A stretch of DNA of 49,593 bases, taken from NCBI GenBank assembly GCA_902558545.1, contig CACEEJ010000006.1, positions 1 through 49,593 of the forward strand, given 5' to 3'. Shown here piece after piece: positions 19,466-30,526 of this stretch. This stretch comes from an uncultured Pelagibacteraceae bacterium (GTDB lineage: Bacteria > Pseudomonadota > Alphaproteobacteria > Pelagibacterales > Pelagibacteraceae). Numbering within the stretch: position 1 is the first letter of the stretch; every line of letters begins with the position of its first letter. The notes beneath the pieces are model-generated. The model was not told the DNA's origin and did not search any database. It saw nothing but the letters and a program-made list of their open reading frames with translations. A program made the position numbers and the translations under genes.

Positions 19466-20432
19466 GGATTAATACAGCTGGGCCTAAAATTTTTCTTCCT
19501 TCAAGATCTTTATGAGCTTGAACCACCTCTTCTAACTTATACTTTTTAAAAATTTTAATTTTAACTTTACCAGAGCTGATTTTTTCAAACATTGTTTTTG
19601 ATGCTTCATCCAACTCTTCTCTTGTTGCAAGGTACTGTTGCATAGATGGTCTTACAAGATATAGACCTTTTGGTTGAATAACTTTTGGTACATTAATATC
19701 TGATAATGGACCTGACGCATTTCCAAATGAAACCATCATTCCTCTTACTGCTAAGCATTCAATTGAACCATCCAATGTATCTTTACCCACACCATCATAA
19801 ACAACTGGGACGCCATTACCGCTAGTAATCTCTAAAACTTTTTTTGCAAAATCTTCTTTGTTGTAATTTATTACATGATCGTAACCATTTTCTTTAGCTA
19901 TATTTATTTTTTCATCTGATCCAACTGTGCCTATAATGGTACAGCCTAAACTTTTTGCCCATTGCCCAAAAATTTGACCAACACCACCAGCGGCTGCGTG
20001 GAATAAAATCGTTTCTCCTGATTTAACTGGATAAGTTTTATGCAAAAGATAAAAAGTTGTTAATCCTTTTGTCATTAAAGTAGCAGCTATTTCAAGATCA
20101 ATACCATCTGGTACTTTTACTAAATTCTTAGTTGGGTAGTTTCTGTGTGAACAATATGAACCTAAAGGAATACCTGCATATGAAATTTTATCACCAACTT
20201 TAAAGTCTTTTACGTTATCTCCAATATCAGTAATAACTCCAGCACCTTCTAAACCTAAACCAATCGGTAGTTTTAATGGGTACAAACCTGATCTATGGTA
20301 AGTATCAATGTAGTTAAGACCAATTGCTTTTTGTTCAATTGTTACTTGATCAGGACCTGGCTTATCTAAAGAAATGTCTTTAACCTCTAAAACTTCAGGT
20401 CCCCCAGTTTTATTAATTTCTACAGCTTTCAT
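19458..20432 (-). CDS. NADPH:quinone oxidoreductase (zeta-crystallin type)
   Basis: A 324-residue medium-chain dehydrogenase/reductase of the quinone oxidoreductase group. The N-terminal GroES-like domain has GLNYIDTYHRSGLYPLKLP and GLEGAGVI, and the cofactor domain has FHAAAGGVGQIFGQWAKSLG followed by IGTVGSDEK, consistent with NADPH binding. The catalytic-zinc cysteines and histidines of alcohol dehydrogenases are absent, as expected for Qor. It is the last of three genes (haloacid dehalogenase, pirin, qor) on one strand, 3 nt after the pirin gene. Quinone or alkenal reduction is the likely activity; the natural substrate is not evident. Confidence 0.92.
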   Translation of the reverse strand: MKAVEINKTGGPEVLEVKDISLDKPGPDQVTIEQKAIGLNYIDTYHRSGLYPLKLPIGLGLEGAGVITDIGDNVKDFKVGDKISYAGIPLGSYCSHRNYPTKNLVKVPDGIDLEIAATLMTKGLTTFYLLHKTYPVKSGETILFHAAAGGVGQIFGQWAKSLGCTIIGTVGSDEKINIAKENGYDHVINYNKEDFAKKVLEITSGNGVPVVYDGVGKDTLDGSIECLAVRGMMVSFGNASGPLSDINVPKVIQPKGLYLVRPSMQQYLATREELDEASKTMFEKISSGKVKIKIFKKYKLEEVVQAHKDLEGRKILGPAVLIPN

Positions 20433-20435
20433 AAT

Positions 20436-21272
20436 TTATTTTACAAACGTACCATTATGATAATCTTGAACTGCTTGCAAGATTTCCGCTTTAGTATTCA
20501 TTACAAATGGTCCACCTCTAGCTATTTCCTCATTAATTGGTTTACCTGAAATTACCAAGAATTTAGCATTTGATTTAGCTTTAACCATTAAGTCTTCACC
20601 CTTAGTTAAAAGTATTAAAGTACTGTCTTTAATATTTTCATGTTTATTTTTACCAATTTCAATTTCACCACTAATTAAATAAATAAAAGTATTATGAGTA
20701 GATGGTAATTTAAAATTAAAATCTTTACCTTTGTTGAGTTCAACATCAAAATAAACTGGTTCAACGTTATGACCTTTTACCGGTCCTTCAGCTTTTTCAA
20801 ATTTTCCAGCTATTACTTTAACTTGTTTATCATCGTCTTTATGAACACTCATTTTATCTGCATCAATATAAATATATTCAGGCTTACTCATTTTTAACTT
20901 AGCTGGCATATTGATCCATAATTGAAAACCATGAAGCTTACCTTCTTTCATTGCTGGCATTTCTGAATGAATAATTCCACTTCCTGTTTTCATCCACTGA
21001 ACATCTCCTGCAGTCATTCTACCTTCACCACCAGTGCTATCTTTGTGCTCAAAATCTCCAGCTAACATATAAGTAACTGTTTCAATTCCTCGATGAGGAT
21101 GAGGTGGAAAGCCTGCGATATAATCCTCGCTATTTTCAGATCCAAATTCATCTAACATTAAAAAGGGATCAAAATAATTTGGCTCAACACCAATACTTCT
21201 TTTTAATTTAACTCCAGCACCATCTGAAGCTGGAATAGGATCAATAATTTTACTAACTTCAATATTTTTCAT
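20436..21272 (-). CDS. Pirin family protein
   Basis: A 278-residue bicupin. The N-terminal metal site is clear: FPPHPHRGIETVTYML and GSGIIHSEMP supply the His/Glu ligands expected for an Fe(II)-binding pirin. The second cupin follows with the pirin C-terminal domain, including INEEIARGGPFVMNTKAEI. Bacterial pirins have been reported as quercetinase-like dioxygenases or redox-linked regulators; neither can be chosen here. It sits between the haloacid dehalogenase and quinone oxidoreductase genes and likely shares their transcript. Confidence 0.92.
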   Translation of the reverse strand: MKNIEVSKIIDPIPASDGAGVKLKRSIGVEPNYFDPFLMLDEFGSENSEDYIAGFPPHPHRGIETVTYMLAGDFEHKDSTGGEGRMTAGDVQWMKTGSGIIHSEMPAMKEGKLHGFQLWINMPAKLKMSKPEYIYIDADKMSVHKDDDKQVKVIAGKFEKAEGPVKGHNVEPVYFDVELNKGKDFNFKLPSTHNTFIYLISGEIEIGKNKHENIKDSTLILLTKGEDLMVKAKSNAKFLVISGKPINEEIARGGPFVMNTKAEILQAVQDYHNGTFVK

Positions 21273-21292
21273 ATTACGTAAATAAGAATTAT

Positions 21293-21955
21293 TTATATTA
21301 TATCAAGTAACTTACTAAGATCTTTAATTTGATGTTTTGGTACATAATCTAGATTATCAAAAGTATTATTGTTTCTATTAACCCAAATAGAATTATAACC
21401 ATAATTTCCACCACCAGATACATCCCAAGTGTTAGCACTTAAAAAAGCAACTTCATTTTTTTTAATATTATATTTTTTAATTGGTATATCGTAAACTTTA
21501 GAGTCTGGTTTATAAACTCCAACCTCTTCAATTGAAAAAATATCATCAAATATATTTTCTAAATTATTGCTTTTAACTAATTGATTAAGAAGGGATGGAG
21601 TACCATTTGAAAGAATAGCAAGTTTATAATTTTTTTCTTTTAATGATTTTAAAACTTCAGAGACTTCTTTGAAGGTTGATAAAATTTTATATAAATCTAA
21701 TAACTCATTTCTCATAGAAGAATCTATCTCATAAGTTTTCATAGATTTATCTAAACTTTCTTCTGTCACTTGCCAAAAATCTTTATGACGCTTCATTAAA
21801 CTTCTCAGCCAAGTATATTCTAATTGTGTGGTTCTCCAATAATTGGCGAAACTTTCCCACTTATCACCAATTTTATCTTCACATTTTTCAGCAGCTGAAT
21901 TGACATCAAATAAGGTACCATAAGCATCAAAAATTATTGCTTTAATATTTTTCAT
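21293..21955 (-). CDS. Type II (S)-2-haloacid dehalogenase-like HAD hydrolase
   Basis: A 220-residue HAD enzyme. It shows the nucleophile motif FDAYGTLFDV (Asp10), the Arg-containing cap segment WRTTQLEYTWLRSLM, LSNGTPSLL and the late motif SANTWDVSGGGNYGYNSIWVNR, which is diagnostic of L-2-haloacid dehalogenases (S-x-N-x-x-D). These convert (S)-2-haloacids to (R)-2-hydroxyacids; in a marine setting haloacetate is a plausible substrate, but that is inference. It starts 16 nt from divergent rsmE and is the first gene of a three-gene leftward run with pirin and qor. Confidence 0.92.
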   Translation of the reverse strand: MKNIKAIIFDAYGTLFDVNSAAEKCEDKIGDKWESFANYWRTTQLEYTWLRSLMKRHKDFWQVTEESLDKSMKTYEIDSSMRNELLDLYKILSTFKEVSEVLKSLKEKNYKLAILSNGTPSLLNQLVKSNNLENIFDDIFSIEEVGVYKPDSKVYDIPIKKYNIKKNEVAFLSANTWDVSGGGNYGYNSIWVNRNNNTFDNLDYVPKHQIKDLSKLLDII

Positions 21956-21971
21956 AAACTAACTTATCAAT

Positions 21972-22670
21972 ATGAGTAACATTAGATTATTTTATTCAAA
22001 AAGTTTATCTCTTAATTTGACTGACAAACTTGATAAATCTCAATCTCACTATGTTTCAAAAGTTATGAGACTTAAAGAGAAAGAAGTTTTTTCTCTTTTT
22101 AATAGCAGTGGTGAATGGGAAGCGAAAATCTCAAATATCACAAAAAGCATAGTTGAATTTAATGTTACGAAACAATTAAGACACAAAGAAAATACCAAAG
22201 ATCTCTGGCTGGCTTTCTCTCCAATCAAATCAAATTACTTTAATTTTATGATCCAAAAAGCTACAGAGCTTGGTGTAACTAAGTTTTTACCAATTATCTT
22301 TGAAAGAACGATTGTTAGAAAGATAAATAAAGAGAGATTGGAAAAAGTAATAATAGAAGCAGCTGAACAGTCAAATAGAATAACAGTTCCATCGATTGAG
22401 GATCCTCAAAAATTAAAAAGCTTTCTAAATAGTGATATGGATTTAATATTTACTGACCTTAATACTGCTAATACAAAAATTGATCTTACAAAGTTAACAA
22501 CTAAACCCACTTGCGTAATCATAGGGCCTGAAGGAGATTTTTCTGAGCAGGAGAGGAAAGAGATTCTCAAATTTAAAGGTGTTCAGTCTGTTAAAATCAA
22601 TCAAAACATCTTGAGATCTGAAACGGCTGTAATTTCTGCCTTATCGATCATAAATTACGCCATTAATTGA
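21972..22670 (+). CDS. rsmE: 16S rRNA (uracil1498-N3)-methyltransferase
   Basis: A 232-residue SPOUT-class methyltransferase. The N-terminal PUA-like part contains SQSHYVSKVMRLKEKE. The catalytic part has IQKATELGVTKFLPI, AAEQSNRITVP, the SAM-binding knot segment IIGPEGDFSEQE and LRSETAVISAL. It methylates U1498 of 16S rRNA. Single-gene unit, divergent from the haloacid dehalogenase gene and followed 61 nt later by the cox operon. Confidence 0.96.
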   Translation: MSNIRLFYSKSLSLNLTDKLDKSQSHYVSKVMRLKEKEVFSLFNSSGEWEAKISNITKSIVEFNVTKQLRHKENTKDLWLAFSPIKSNYFNFMIQKATELGVTKFLPIIFERTIVRKINKERLEKVIIEAAEQSNRITVPSIEDPQKLKSFLNSDMDLIFTDLNTANTKIDLTKLTTKPTCVIIGPEGDFSEQERKEILKFKGVQSVKINQNILRSETAVISALSIINYAIN

Positions 22671-22731
22671 TATTTTGTCGCTAAAAGTAAAAGTGTATTT
22701 TTTTAAAAGACACTCTATATAGGGTAAAAAA

Positions 22732-25183
<2,452 letters not shown>

Positions 25184-25216
25184 ATATAGCAAACAAGATT
25201 TTTTAACTTTAAATTA

Positions 25217-26128
25217 ATGATTAAGTCTAAATTAAAAAATAGAAACTTATCTCAAGAAGACGCCTTTAATTTATCTGAATTATTTAAATTAATGAAACCA
25301 AGAGTAATGTCTTTGGTTATCTTTACATGTGCAGTTGGTTTGTTAATGGCCCCAAATATTATCCCAACAAAGGATGCAATAATTGGAATTATTTTAGTTT
25401 CAATTGGAGCAGGTGCTGCTGGAGCTTTAAACATGTGGTATGAGTCTGATCTTGATGCATTAATGACAAGAACTTGTTTGAGACCAATTCCGACAGGCAA
25501 GGTAAACAAAAATCAAGCTCTAGTTTTTGGAATTTCTCTTTCAATTTTTTCTGTAATTGCACTTGATTATTATTCAAATAGAATATCAGCTAGTTTATTA
25601 CTTTTTACTATTTTGTTTTATGTATTTGTTTACACAATTTGGTTAAAAAGAAAAACTCCTCAAAATATAGTGATAGGAGGAGCTGCAGGAGCATTGCCCC
25701 CAGTGATTGGCTGGACTATAGCTACCAATTCTCTGACTTTTGAACCAATTACTTTCTTCTTAATTATATTTTTTTGGACTCCTTCACACTTTTGGGCTTT
25801 AAGTTTGTATAAATCTGATGATTATAAAAAAGCTAAAATTCCAATGCTCCCTTTAACTAATGGAGTTGAGAGTACAAAATTAAACATATTTGTTTATTCT
25901 TTAACGATGTTACCTGTAATTATCTTGCCTTATTCAATTGGCTTTGTAGGTATAACTTTTTTAATCCCATCGTTAATTTTGACAATTTATTATAATTATT
26001 TATGTTTCGACCTTTATAAATTTAAAAAAAACAAATTTGATGCAAAAAAAGCAAAATCTATTTTTGGATATTCAATTTTGTATTTATTTTTAATTTTTGT
26101 TCTTTTTTTAATTGATAAAATTTTATGA
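25217..26128 (+). CDS. ctaB: Protoheme IX farnesyltransferase (heme O synthase)
   Basis: A 303-residue UbiA-superfamily membrane enzyme converting heme B to heme O for the oxidase. The prenyl-pyrophosphate motif is NMWYESDLDALMTRT followed by RPIPTG, and the second conserved region is GGAAGALPPVIGW with the later FFWTPSHFWALSLY. About eight to nine helices. It lies between coxA (33-nt spacer) and the small coxF-like gene (ATGA overlap), the usual alphaproteobacterial position. Confidence 0.97.
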   Translation: MIKSKLKNRNLSQEDAFNLSELFKLMKPRVMSLVIFTCAVGLLMAPNIIPTKDAIIGIILVSIGAGAAGALNMWYESDLDALMTRTCLRPIPTGKVNKNQALVFGISLSIFSVIALDYYSNRISASLLLFTILFYVFVYTIWLKRKTPQNIVIGGAAGALPPVIGWTIATNSLTFEPITFFLIIFFWTPSHFWALSLYKSDDYKKAKIPMLPLTNGVESTKLNIFVYSLTMLPVIILPYSIGFVGITFLIPSLILTIYYNYLCFDLYKFKKNKFDAKKAKSIFGYSILYLFLIFVLFLIDKIL

Positions 26129-26250
26129 TAACACCTGACAAAAAAACAAAGAAAAAAAATATTATAACTGCTATAGCAATTTTAGCATTTATGGTATTTT
26201 TATTTATTTTTACTTTATACAACGTTGGAGTATTTGATAGGCAGATATGA
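26125..26250 (+). CDS. CoxF-like small membrane protein
   Basis: A 41-residue protein with a basic N-terminus (TPDKKTKKKN) and one membrane helix (about 13-33), ending VGVFDRQI. Length, topology and exact position between ctaB and ctaG match the tiny CoxF-type protein found in many alphaproteobacterial cox operons. It begins in an ATGA overlap with ctaB and ends in an ATGA overlap with ctaG, so both junctions argue that it is translated. The family's role in oxidase assembly is not well defined. Confidence 0.82.
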   Translation: MITPDKKTKKKNIITAIAILAFMVFLFIFTLYNVGVFDRQI

Positions 26251-26780
26251 TTAAAGGCAAAACATTAACTCCTTTACTTTTAGCTGGGATTTTTATCCTT
26301 ATGTTAGGATTGTCTTTTGCAGCAGTACCTTTGTATGATTTGTTCTGTAGAGTTACTGGTTTTGGAGGAACAACCCAAGTTTCAAAAGAAGCACCAAAAA
26401 TAGTGTTAGACAAGGTTGTAAGTGTGAGGTTTGATACAAATGTGAATAATCTTGATTGGAATTTCAAAGCAAAATCAAACGTTATTGATGTGAAAGTTGG
26501 CCAAGTCAACAGAATTGAATTTGAAGTTGAGAATTTAGGAAACGAAACGACTCATGGTGTAGCTAGTTTTAATGTTTCACCAGCAAGTTTTGGCAAATAT
26601 TACAGTAAATTAGGATGTTTTTGTTTTGAAAAGCAAGAGTTGAAGGCAGGAGAGAAGGCAACTTACGTAATGACTTTTTATTTAGACCCTGACCTTGTGA
26701 ACGATCCAACTACAAAAAATCTACAAGATGTAACTATGTCGTACACTTTTTTCTCGACAGATTACTATAAACAATCATAA
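26247..26780 (+). CDS. ctaG: Cytochrome c oxidase assembly protein (Cu-B insertion)
   Basis: A 177-residue CtaG/Cox11 protein: one N-terminal membrane anchor (about 8-28, LLLAGIFILMLGLSFAAVP), then LYDLFCRVTGFGGTTQ, and a periplasmic immunoglobulin-like domain carrying the copper-binding CFCFEKQ motif. It delivers copper to the Cu-B site of subunit I. Joined to its upstream neighbour by ATGA and followed by coxC after 9 nt. Confidence 0.97.
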   Translation: MIKGKTLTPLLLAGIFILMLGLSFAAVPLYDLFCRVTGFGGTTQVSKEAPKIVLDKVVSVRFDTNVNNLDWNFKAKSNVIDVKVGQVNRIEFEVENLGNETTHGVASFNVSPASFGKYYSKLGCFCFEKQELKAGEKATYVMTFYLDPDLVNDPTTKNLQDVTMSYTFFSTDYYKQS

Positions 26781-26789
26781 TCACGAAAA

Positions 26790-27578
26790 ATGTCAGCAGA
26801 AAAAAAACACGATTACCACTTAGTTGATCCAAGTCCCTGGCCAATCTATACATCTTTTGCATGCTTAGTATTAGCTATAGGTGCAATTTTTTATATGCAT
26901 AACGGCATTTCATGGGGAATGTATCTTGGTTTAGCATTATTAATTTATGGTGCATATATGTGGTTTAGAGATGTAGTAATCGAAGCTGAACATCAAGGTC
27001 ATCACACTCCTGTTGTTCAAATTCATCATAGATATGGAATGACTTTATTTATTGCTTCAGAGGTAATGTTCTTTGTTGCATGGTTCTGGGCTTACTTTGA
27101 TATAAGTTTATTTCCAAATGAATTCGTTGGGAATGTTTGGCCACCAAAAGATATTGAAACATTTGATCCTTGGGACATTCCTTTAATAAATACTTTAGTT
27201 TTATTATTATCAGGAACAACTGTTACGTGGGCTCATCACGCTTTATTAGAAGACGATAGAAAAGGATTTATACAAGGTTTAACACTAACTGTTATTCTTG
27301 GTTTCTTTTTTACATTATTGCAAGCATACGAATATCATCACGCTACTTTTACTTACTCGGGCCATATTTATGGAGCTGTATTTTATATGGCAACAGGTTT
27401 TCATGGTTTTCACGTCATAATTGGAACGATATTTTTAGCAGTATGTTTATGGAGAGGAAGACTTGGGCATTTTACTAAAGATCATCATTTTGGATTTGAA
27501 GCAGCTGCTTGGTATTGGCATTTCGTTGACGTAGTGTGGCTATTCTTATTTGCTGCAATTTATATTTGGGGAAGTTAA
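26790..27578 (+). CDS. coxC: Cytochrome c oxidase subunit III
   Basis: A 262-residue seven-helix subunit III. Family landmarks are HDYHLVDPSPWPIYTS at the N-terminus, RYGMTLFIASEVMFFVAWFWAYF, SGTTVTWAHHALLEDDRK, TGFHGFHVIIGTIFL and WYWHFVDVVWLFLF at the C-terminus. It stabilises the catalytic core and proton uptake. No DUF983 gene follows it, unlike the order I recall from rhizobial cox operons; SURF1 comes next. Confidence 0.98.
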   Translation: MSAEKKHDYHLVDPSPWPIYTSFACLVLAIGAIFYMHNGISWGMYLGLALLIYGAYMWFRDVVIEAEHQGHHTPVVQIHHRYGMTLFIASEVMFFVAWFWAYFDISLFPNEFVGNVWPPKDIETFDPWDIPLINTLVLLLSGTTVTWAHHALLEDDRKGFIQGLTLTVILGFFFTLLQAYEYHHATFTYSGHIYGAVFYMATGFHGFHVIIGTIFLAVCLWRGRLGHFTKDHHFGFEAAAWYWHFVDVVWLFLFAAIYIWGS

Positions 27579-27587
27579 TTTTTATCC

Positions 27588-28241
27588 TTGAAGAATAAAT
27601 TACTATTTTCAGTTTTTGTTTATTTTATTATTTTAACTCTACTCTCTCTTGGGTTTTGGCAAATTTATAGACTAAATTGGAAATTAGAGTTAATTGAGCA
27701 AATAAAAAATTCCTTAAAAAATGATCCTGTAGAATTGAATAGTATTGAAAAAAAAAATTATCTTAGAATAAAGACAAGTGGAGAAATTGATTTTGATAAA
27801 CAAATTTACTTATACAATTTAAATGATGAAGGTAAACCTGGATTTGAAGTAATTAATCCAATAAAAATTGGTGACGAAAGTTACTTAATGAATAGGGGAT
27901 GGATACCTTTTGAAAAAAAAGATCTACCTGAAATAAATTTAGTTGATCAAAATCAAATAGTTGGCACCCTCATGCTGCAAACAAAAGCAAGTTCATTCAA
28001 GCCAGAAAATGATATTGAAAAAAATTATTGGTTTACTTTGAATAGAAAAGATATTTTAAAATTCACTGGAAAAAATTTTTCAGAGTATGTAATTTATTTA
28101 AATGGTGAATATAAAATTCCAAAACCAAGAGTGATTACTGCCAAAATTTCAAATAATCATAAGAAGTATGCAATTACTTGGTTTTCTATGGCGATTTCAA
28201 TTCTTTTAATATATTTATATTTTAGGAAAAAAAATTATTAG
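27588..28241 (+). CDS. SURF1 family oxidase assembly protein
   Basis: A 217-residue protein with one N-terminal and one C-terminal membrane helix around a periplasmic domain, the SURF1 topology. LLSLGFWQIYRLNWKLELI and the later NRGWIPFEK are family landmarks, as is the C-terminal YAITWFSMA. It assists heme a insertion or oxidase maturation. The start is TTG 27588: an in-frame TAA lies 9 nt upstream and there is no ATG before the conserved N-terminal helix, so a non-ATG start is required. thrC begins immediately after its TAG. Confidence 0.9.
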   Translation: MKNKLLFSVFVYFIILTLLSLGFWQIYRLNWKLELIEQIKNSLKNDPVELNSIEKKNYLRIKTSGEIDFDKQIYLYNLNDEGKPGFEVINPIKIGDESYLMNRGWIPFEKKDLPEINLVDQNQIVGTLMLQTKASSFKPENDIEKNYWFTLNRKDILKFTGKNFSEYVIYLNGEYKIPKPRVITAKISNNHKKYAITWFSMAISILLIYLYFRKKNY

Positions 28242-29624
28242 ATGAGATACGTAAGTACAAGAGACACATCAAAAACCTTTGAATTTAAGGACGTTTTCAT
28301 TAAAGGTCTTGCTAATGATGGAGGTTTATTTATTCCAGAAGCAATAGTGAAATATAGGGAAAATGAAATTAGAGATTTAAAAAAACTTAGTTATTCAGAA
28401 TTAGCTAAAAAAATTGTTTATCCATTTATTGGTAATTTTATGTCTGAGGCTGAATTAAGTAACACTATTGATAAATCTTACTCTACGTTTAGAAAAGATA
28501 ACGTTGTGCATTTAATGAGCCTTGGAGACAAAACGGTATTAGAGCTATTTCATGGTCCTACTTTAGCTTTTAAAGATGTTGCAATGCAACTTTTAGGTAA
28601 CTTTTACGAATATTATCTAAACAATGAAAATCAAAAAATTAATATTGTTGTCGCCACATCTGGAGACACTGGTGCTGCAGCAATTGATGCAATTAAAGGT
28701 AAAAAAAATGTTAATATCTTTGTGCTTCATCCAGATAATCGTGTTTCACCAGTGCAGAGAAAATTAATGACAACAGGTAAATATGAAAATGTATTTAATA
28801 TAGCTATAAAAGGAAATTTCGATGATTGCCAAAACCTAGTTAAATCTATGTTTGCAGATAAGCAGTTTTCAAATGATATCAAAATGTCAGGTGTAAATTC
28901 TATTAATTGGGCAAGGATTATTGCTCAAAGTGTTTATTATTTTTATAGTTATTTATTAGTTGAACATACAGGTGAACCAACAAATTTTTCAGTACCAACT
29001 GGAAATTTTGGAGATGTTTATGCTGGATATTTAGCCAAAAAAATGGGCTTGCCAATTAATAAACTAATTGTTGCAACTAATCAAAACGACATTTTACATA
29101 GAGCAATATCAAAAGGTAGTTATGAAGCAGAAAAGGTTTCAGAAACTATTTCTCCTAGTATGGATATTCAAATAGCTAGTAATTTCGAGAGACTTATATT
29201 CGATCTTAATAATGAGGATGATAAACAGACTTCATTAGATATGAAAAATATTAAAGAGAATGGAAAATATTTAATTGGCGATGATAAATTAAATAAAATT
29301 AGAGAAAATTTTTTATCAGCTAGTCTGAGTGAGAATGAGACTTTGGAGGTAATTAAAAAGGTGTATGAAAAATTTTCTGTAGTTTTAGACCCACACACAG
29401 CTATTGGATATGGTGCTTTCGACAAACATAACTTAAAAGGAAATAATATTGTACTAGCAACTGCACATCCATGTAAATTTCCTGATGCTGTTTCCAAAGC
29501 TATTAATTTAAAATCTGATTTACCAAAAGAACTCGAGTTTATTTTGAATGAAAAAGAAGATTATGATATATTAGAAAATAATTTAGAAAAAATTAAAAAC
29601 TATATTATAGGTAAAACAAAATGA
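28242..29624 (+). CDS. thrC: Threonine synthase
   Basis: A 460-residue PLP enzyme converting O-phosphohomoserine to threonine. The opening MRYVSTRDTSKTFEFKDVFIKGLANDGGLFIPE is the long proteobacterial/fungal-type form. The PLP Lys is in FHGPTLAFKDVAMQ, and the phosphate-binding segment is TSGDTGAAAIDAIKG. The matching homoserine kinase gene (thrB) is about 0.9 kb further on the other strand. It abuts the SURF1 stop and overlaps the peroxiredoxin gene (ATGA), so it is probably read with the cox operon. Confidence 0.97.
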   Translation: MRYVSTRDTSKTFEFKDVFIKGLANDGGLFIPEAIVKYRENEIRDLKKLSYSELAKKIVYPFIGNFMSEAELSNTIDKSYSTFRKDNVVHLMSLGDKTVLELFHGPTLAFKDVAMQLLGNFYEYYLNNENQKINIVVATSGDTGAAAIDAIKGKKNVNIFVLHPDNRVSPVQRKLMTTGKYENVFNIAIKGNFDDCQNLVKSMFADKQFSNDIKMSGVNSINWARIIAQSVYYFYSYLLVEHTGEPTNFSVPTGNFGDVYAGYLAKKMGLPINKLIVATNQNDILHRAISKGSYEAEKVSETISPSMDIQIASNFERLIFDLNNEDDKQTSLDMKNIKENGKYLIGDDKLNKIRENFLSASLSENETLEVIKKVYEKFSVVLDPHTAIGYGAFDKHNLKGNNIVLATAHPCKFPDAVSKAINLKSDLPKELEFILNEKEDYDILENNLEKIKNYIIGKTK

Positions 29625-30109
29625 AGATTAAAGAAGGGGAACAACTTCCAAATTCAGAATTTTATTACTTAGACTCAAGTGGAGCAGCAAAAAAAATAAC
29701 TACAGCAGAAGTATTTAAAAATCATAAAACAATTGTGATTGGTGTTCCTGGAGCATTTACAAAAGTTTGTTCCGCAAAACATCTTCCAGGGTATGTTAAT
29801 AATTATGAGGAAGCAAAGAATAAAGGGGTTACAAAAATTATTTGTGTTTCAGTTAATGATCCAAATGTGATGAAAGCATGGGGTGATAGTCAAAAAGTTG
29901 AAGATAAAGTATTTATGGCTGCAGACCCATATTGTGAATTTACTAAATCAATTGGAGCAGAAATAGATAGACATGATCGGGGTCAGGGAATGAGGTCATC
30001 AAGATATACAATGTTAATTGATGACAATGTTGTAAAGAAAATACAAGCAGAAGAAGATACTGCCACTTGTGAAATTTCAGCAGCTCAAAATTTTTTAAAA
30101 TTAATCTAA
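29621..30109 (+). CDS. Prx5-type peroxiredoxin
   Basis: A 162-residue atypical peroxiredoxin of the Prx5/type II group. The peroxidatic site is GVPGAFTKVCSAKHLPGY with Cys at about residue 50 preceded by the conserved T-x-x-C, and the distal Arg is in GMRSSRYTMLID. CSVNDPN-like and MAADPYCEFTKSIGAE segments support the subfamily. It reduces H2O2 and alkyl hydroperoxides using a thiol donor. Coupled to thrC by ATGA and convergent with rnhA, overlapping by 9 nt. Confidence 0.95.
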   Translation: MKIKEGEQLPNSEFYYLDSSGAAKKITTAEVFKNHKTIVIGVPGAFTKVCSAKHLPGYVNNYEEAKNKGVTKIICVSVNDPNVMKAWGDSQKVEDKVFMAADPYCEFTKSIGAEIDRHDRGQGMRSSRYTMLIDDNVVKKIQAEEDTATCEISAAQNFLKLI

Positions 30110-30526
30110 ATTTGCTGCTTTTTTAGCTAGTAAGTCCACCTCTTCATTTAAAGGGTTTCCATCATGAGCTTTAACCCAATTCCATTGAATATTAAGCGAT
30201 TTATTTAAATTATATAGATCAATCCATAAATCTTTATTTTTAACATCTTCTTTTTTTGAGGTTTTCCAATTATTAGCTAACCAAGTATTAATCCATTCAG
30301 TTATTCCATTTTTTACATATTGAGAGTCAGTATATATTTTTATTTCAACACCAGGCTTCATATCTTTCAATGCATTAATTGGGGCTAACAATTCCATTCT
30401 ATTATTTGTTGTATTTTTTTCGCTACCACTAATTTTTTTTATTTCTTTTCCATCATTTATAATTGCAGCCCATCCACCATTACCTGGATTTGTTAAACAA
30501 GAACCGTCTGTATAAATTGTAATCAT
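30101..30526 (-). CDS. rnhA: Ribonuclease HI
   Basis: A 141-residue RNase HI with the four metal-binding acids in order: IYTDGSCLTNPGNGGWA, TNNRMELLAP, IYTDSQYVK and the late NEEVDLLAKKA, plus the WVKAHDGNP loop that carries the catalytic His. It degrades RNA in RNA-DNA hybrids. Last gene of the long leftward block; its first base overlaps the thrB stop (TAATG). ispH-thrB-rnhA-peroxiredoxin is a familiar alphaproteobacterial order, and here the peroxiredoxin is reversed. Confidence 0.97.
   Translation of the reverse strand: MITIYTDGSCLTNPGNGGWAAIINDGKEIKKISGSEKNTTNNRMELLAPINALKDMKPGVEIKIYTDSQYVKNGITEWINTWLANNWKTSKKEDVKNKDLWIDLYNLNKSLNIQWNWVKAHDGNPLNEEVDLLAKKAANLD

Noticed and set aside
22692..22721. 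AGTGT/ACACT dyad and TATATA before coxB as promoter/operator
   Set aside because: The arms are only five bases with a long loop, the TATATA is too close to the start codon and overlaps the ribosome-binding AGGG, and no -35 fits.
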